From Ilex aquifolium (lineage: Eukaryota; Streptophyta; Magnoliopsida; Aquifoliales; Aquifoliaceae), in NCBI GenBank assembly GCA_951799425.1, contig OX637399.1:36801701-36865700 (forward strand): 64,000 bases of DNA, in the 5' to 3' direction. Made by a program: the position numbers and the translations under genes. Every line of letters starts with the position of its first letter. Within the stretch, counting starts at the first letter, position 1. The notes beneath the pieces were generated by a model, which was given only the letters and a program-made list of their open reading frames with translations, made no database searches and was not told the origin of the DNA. Below, piece after piece: positions 63,912-64,000 of the stretch.

Positions 63912-64000
63912 ATTGGGAAATTACTTTTTTTTGCCTTGTGGAGGGGAATGTCCAACTATACCAAACTTCCATCACAATTTCGAACTTGTTAGAAGATGAA
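63912..64000 (+). repeat. Partial class A monomer at the window end
   Basis: The first 89 bp of a class A monomer with T8, gcc and gaatgtcc, cut by the window end inside the left half. It corresponds to the monomers at 57482 and 60507 and would start the next HOR unit, so the array continues beyond the window. Confidence 0.92.

Larger units (their letters stand above)
1..64000 (+). repeat. Satellite array, 378 bp monomer, whole window
   Basis: The whole window is a single head-to-tail tandem array. I placed monomer starts at the a of attggg or aatggg just upstream of the T tract. There are 170 starts from position 6 to 63912, and all successive spacings lie between 375 and 381 bp (mean about 378.1). 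All copies read in the same direction. No spacing is long enough to hide an insertion, and no stretch of unique DNA is seen, so neither array edge is in the window. Copies differ mainly at a limited set of recurrent sites that define classes A, B and C. The DNA is AT-rich. Such arrays are typical of centromeric, pericentromeric or subtelomeric heterochromatin; which of these applies cannot be read from the sequence. I do not recognise the satellite family. Confidence 0.98.

Noticed and set aside
1..64000. CRISPR array
   Set aside because: There are no short repeats with unique spacers. The whole 378 bp unit is repeated and no spacer-like variable segment exists.
1..64000. Ribosomal intergenic spacer subrepeats or other gene-linked tandem repeats
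   Set aside because: No rRNA, tRNA or 5S-like segment is seen anywhere, and 169 copies occur with no gene between them.
1..64000. CENP-B box-like motif
   Set aside because: I looked for TTCG followed at the right spacing by A and CGGG. The ttcgaac and ttcggg sites do not fit the pattern.
1..64000. Naming a known satellite family or species
   Set aside because: The 378 bp length fits several plant satellites of 370-380 bp, but I cannot match the sequence from memory and length alone is not evidence. A search of the consensus monomer against plant satellite collections would decide.

Overview
This 64 kb window is one uninterrupted head-to-tail satellite-DNA array. I find no gene, RNA gene, mobile element or unique sequence in it. 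It holds 169 complete monomers plus a partial one at the right end. Every monomer is 375-381 bp long, all are on the same strand, and none is interrupted by an insertion or inversion. A clean multi-tens-of-kb tandem array of about 378 bp monomers with higher-order structure points to a eukaryotic nuclear genome. A plant is most likely, because the size is that of a plant dinucleosome-class satellite, but the host and the satellite family cannot be named from the sequence. Several plant subtelomeric or centromeric satellites have monomers of 370-380 bp; I can match this one to them by length only, not by sequence.

Monomer architecture. Each monomer is an old dimer. A left half (with the motif caatgccgcaagaattagct) and a right half (with caatgccgcaagaatcatct) align along their length but are strongly diverged. 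Three monomer classes recur. Class A is 380 bp, with a T8 tract followed by G. Class B is 376 bp, with T10 and a 5 bp deletion in the left half. Class C is 379-380 bp, with T9, the start aatggg and the sequence gccgtaag. Subtypes used in the entries: C' (gagaagaatgg and gaatgaaatgg, 380 bp), Ca (C with an A-like tttggg in the middle), A* (A start with a C-like 3' part of the left half, including the gccgtaag stop), and X/Y for a hybrid with an X start and a Y end.

Layout. 1-9090: heterogeneous zone rich in hybrid monomers, with a tandem 4-monomer duplication at 5301-8330. 9091-18916: transition zone dominated by a tandem 10-monomer duplication of 3777 bp per copy (11363-15139 and 15140-18916). 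18917-41607: eight higher-order repeat (HOR) blocks, each starting with a C' monomer and 9, 5, 11, 9, 6, 5, 6 and 9 monomers long, themselves nested in larger duplications of about 4.16, 9.46 and 9.84 kb. 41608-64000: simpler A-B-C trimers (1135 bp), passing into 8- and 9-monomer HORs of 3022-3405 bp from 51438 to the right end.

How it works together. There is no gene pathway here. The biology is that of concerted evolution: unequal crossing-over, slippage and gene conversion, readable from private mutations shared at fixed distances. The many 60-93 codon open frames are by-products of the repeat: they begin mostly at TTG or GTG, change frame between classes and are destroyed by fixed stop codons in about a third of the monomers. 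I found no credible undescribed protein or RNA system; the interesting content is the layered HOR organisation.
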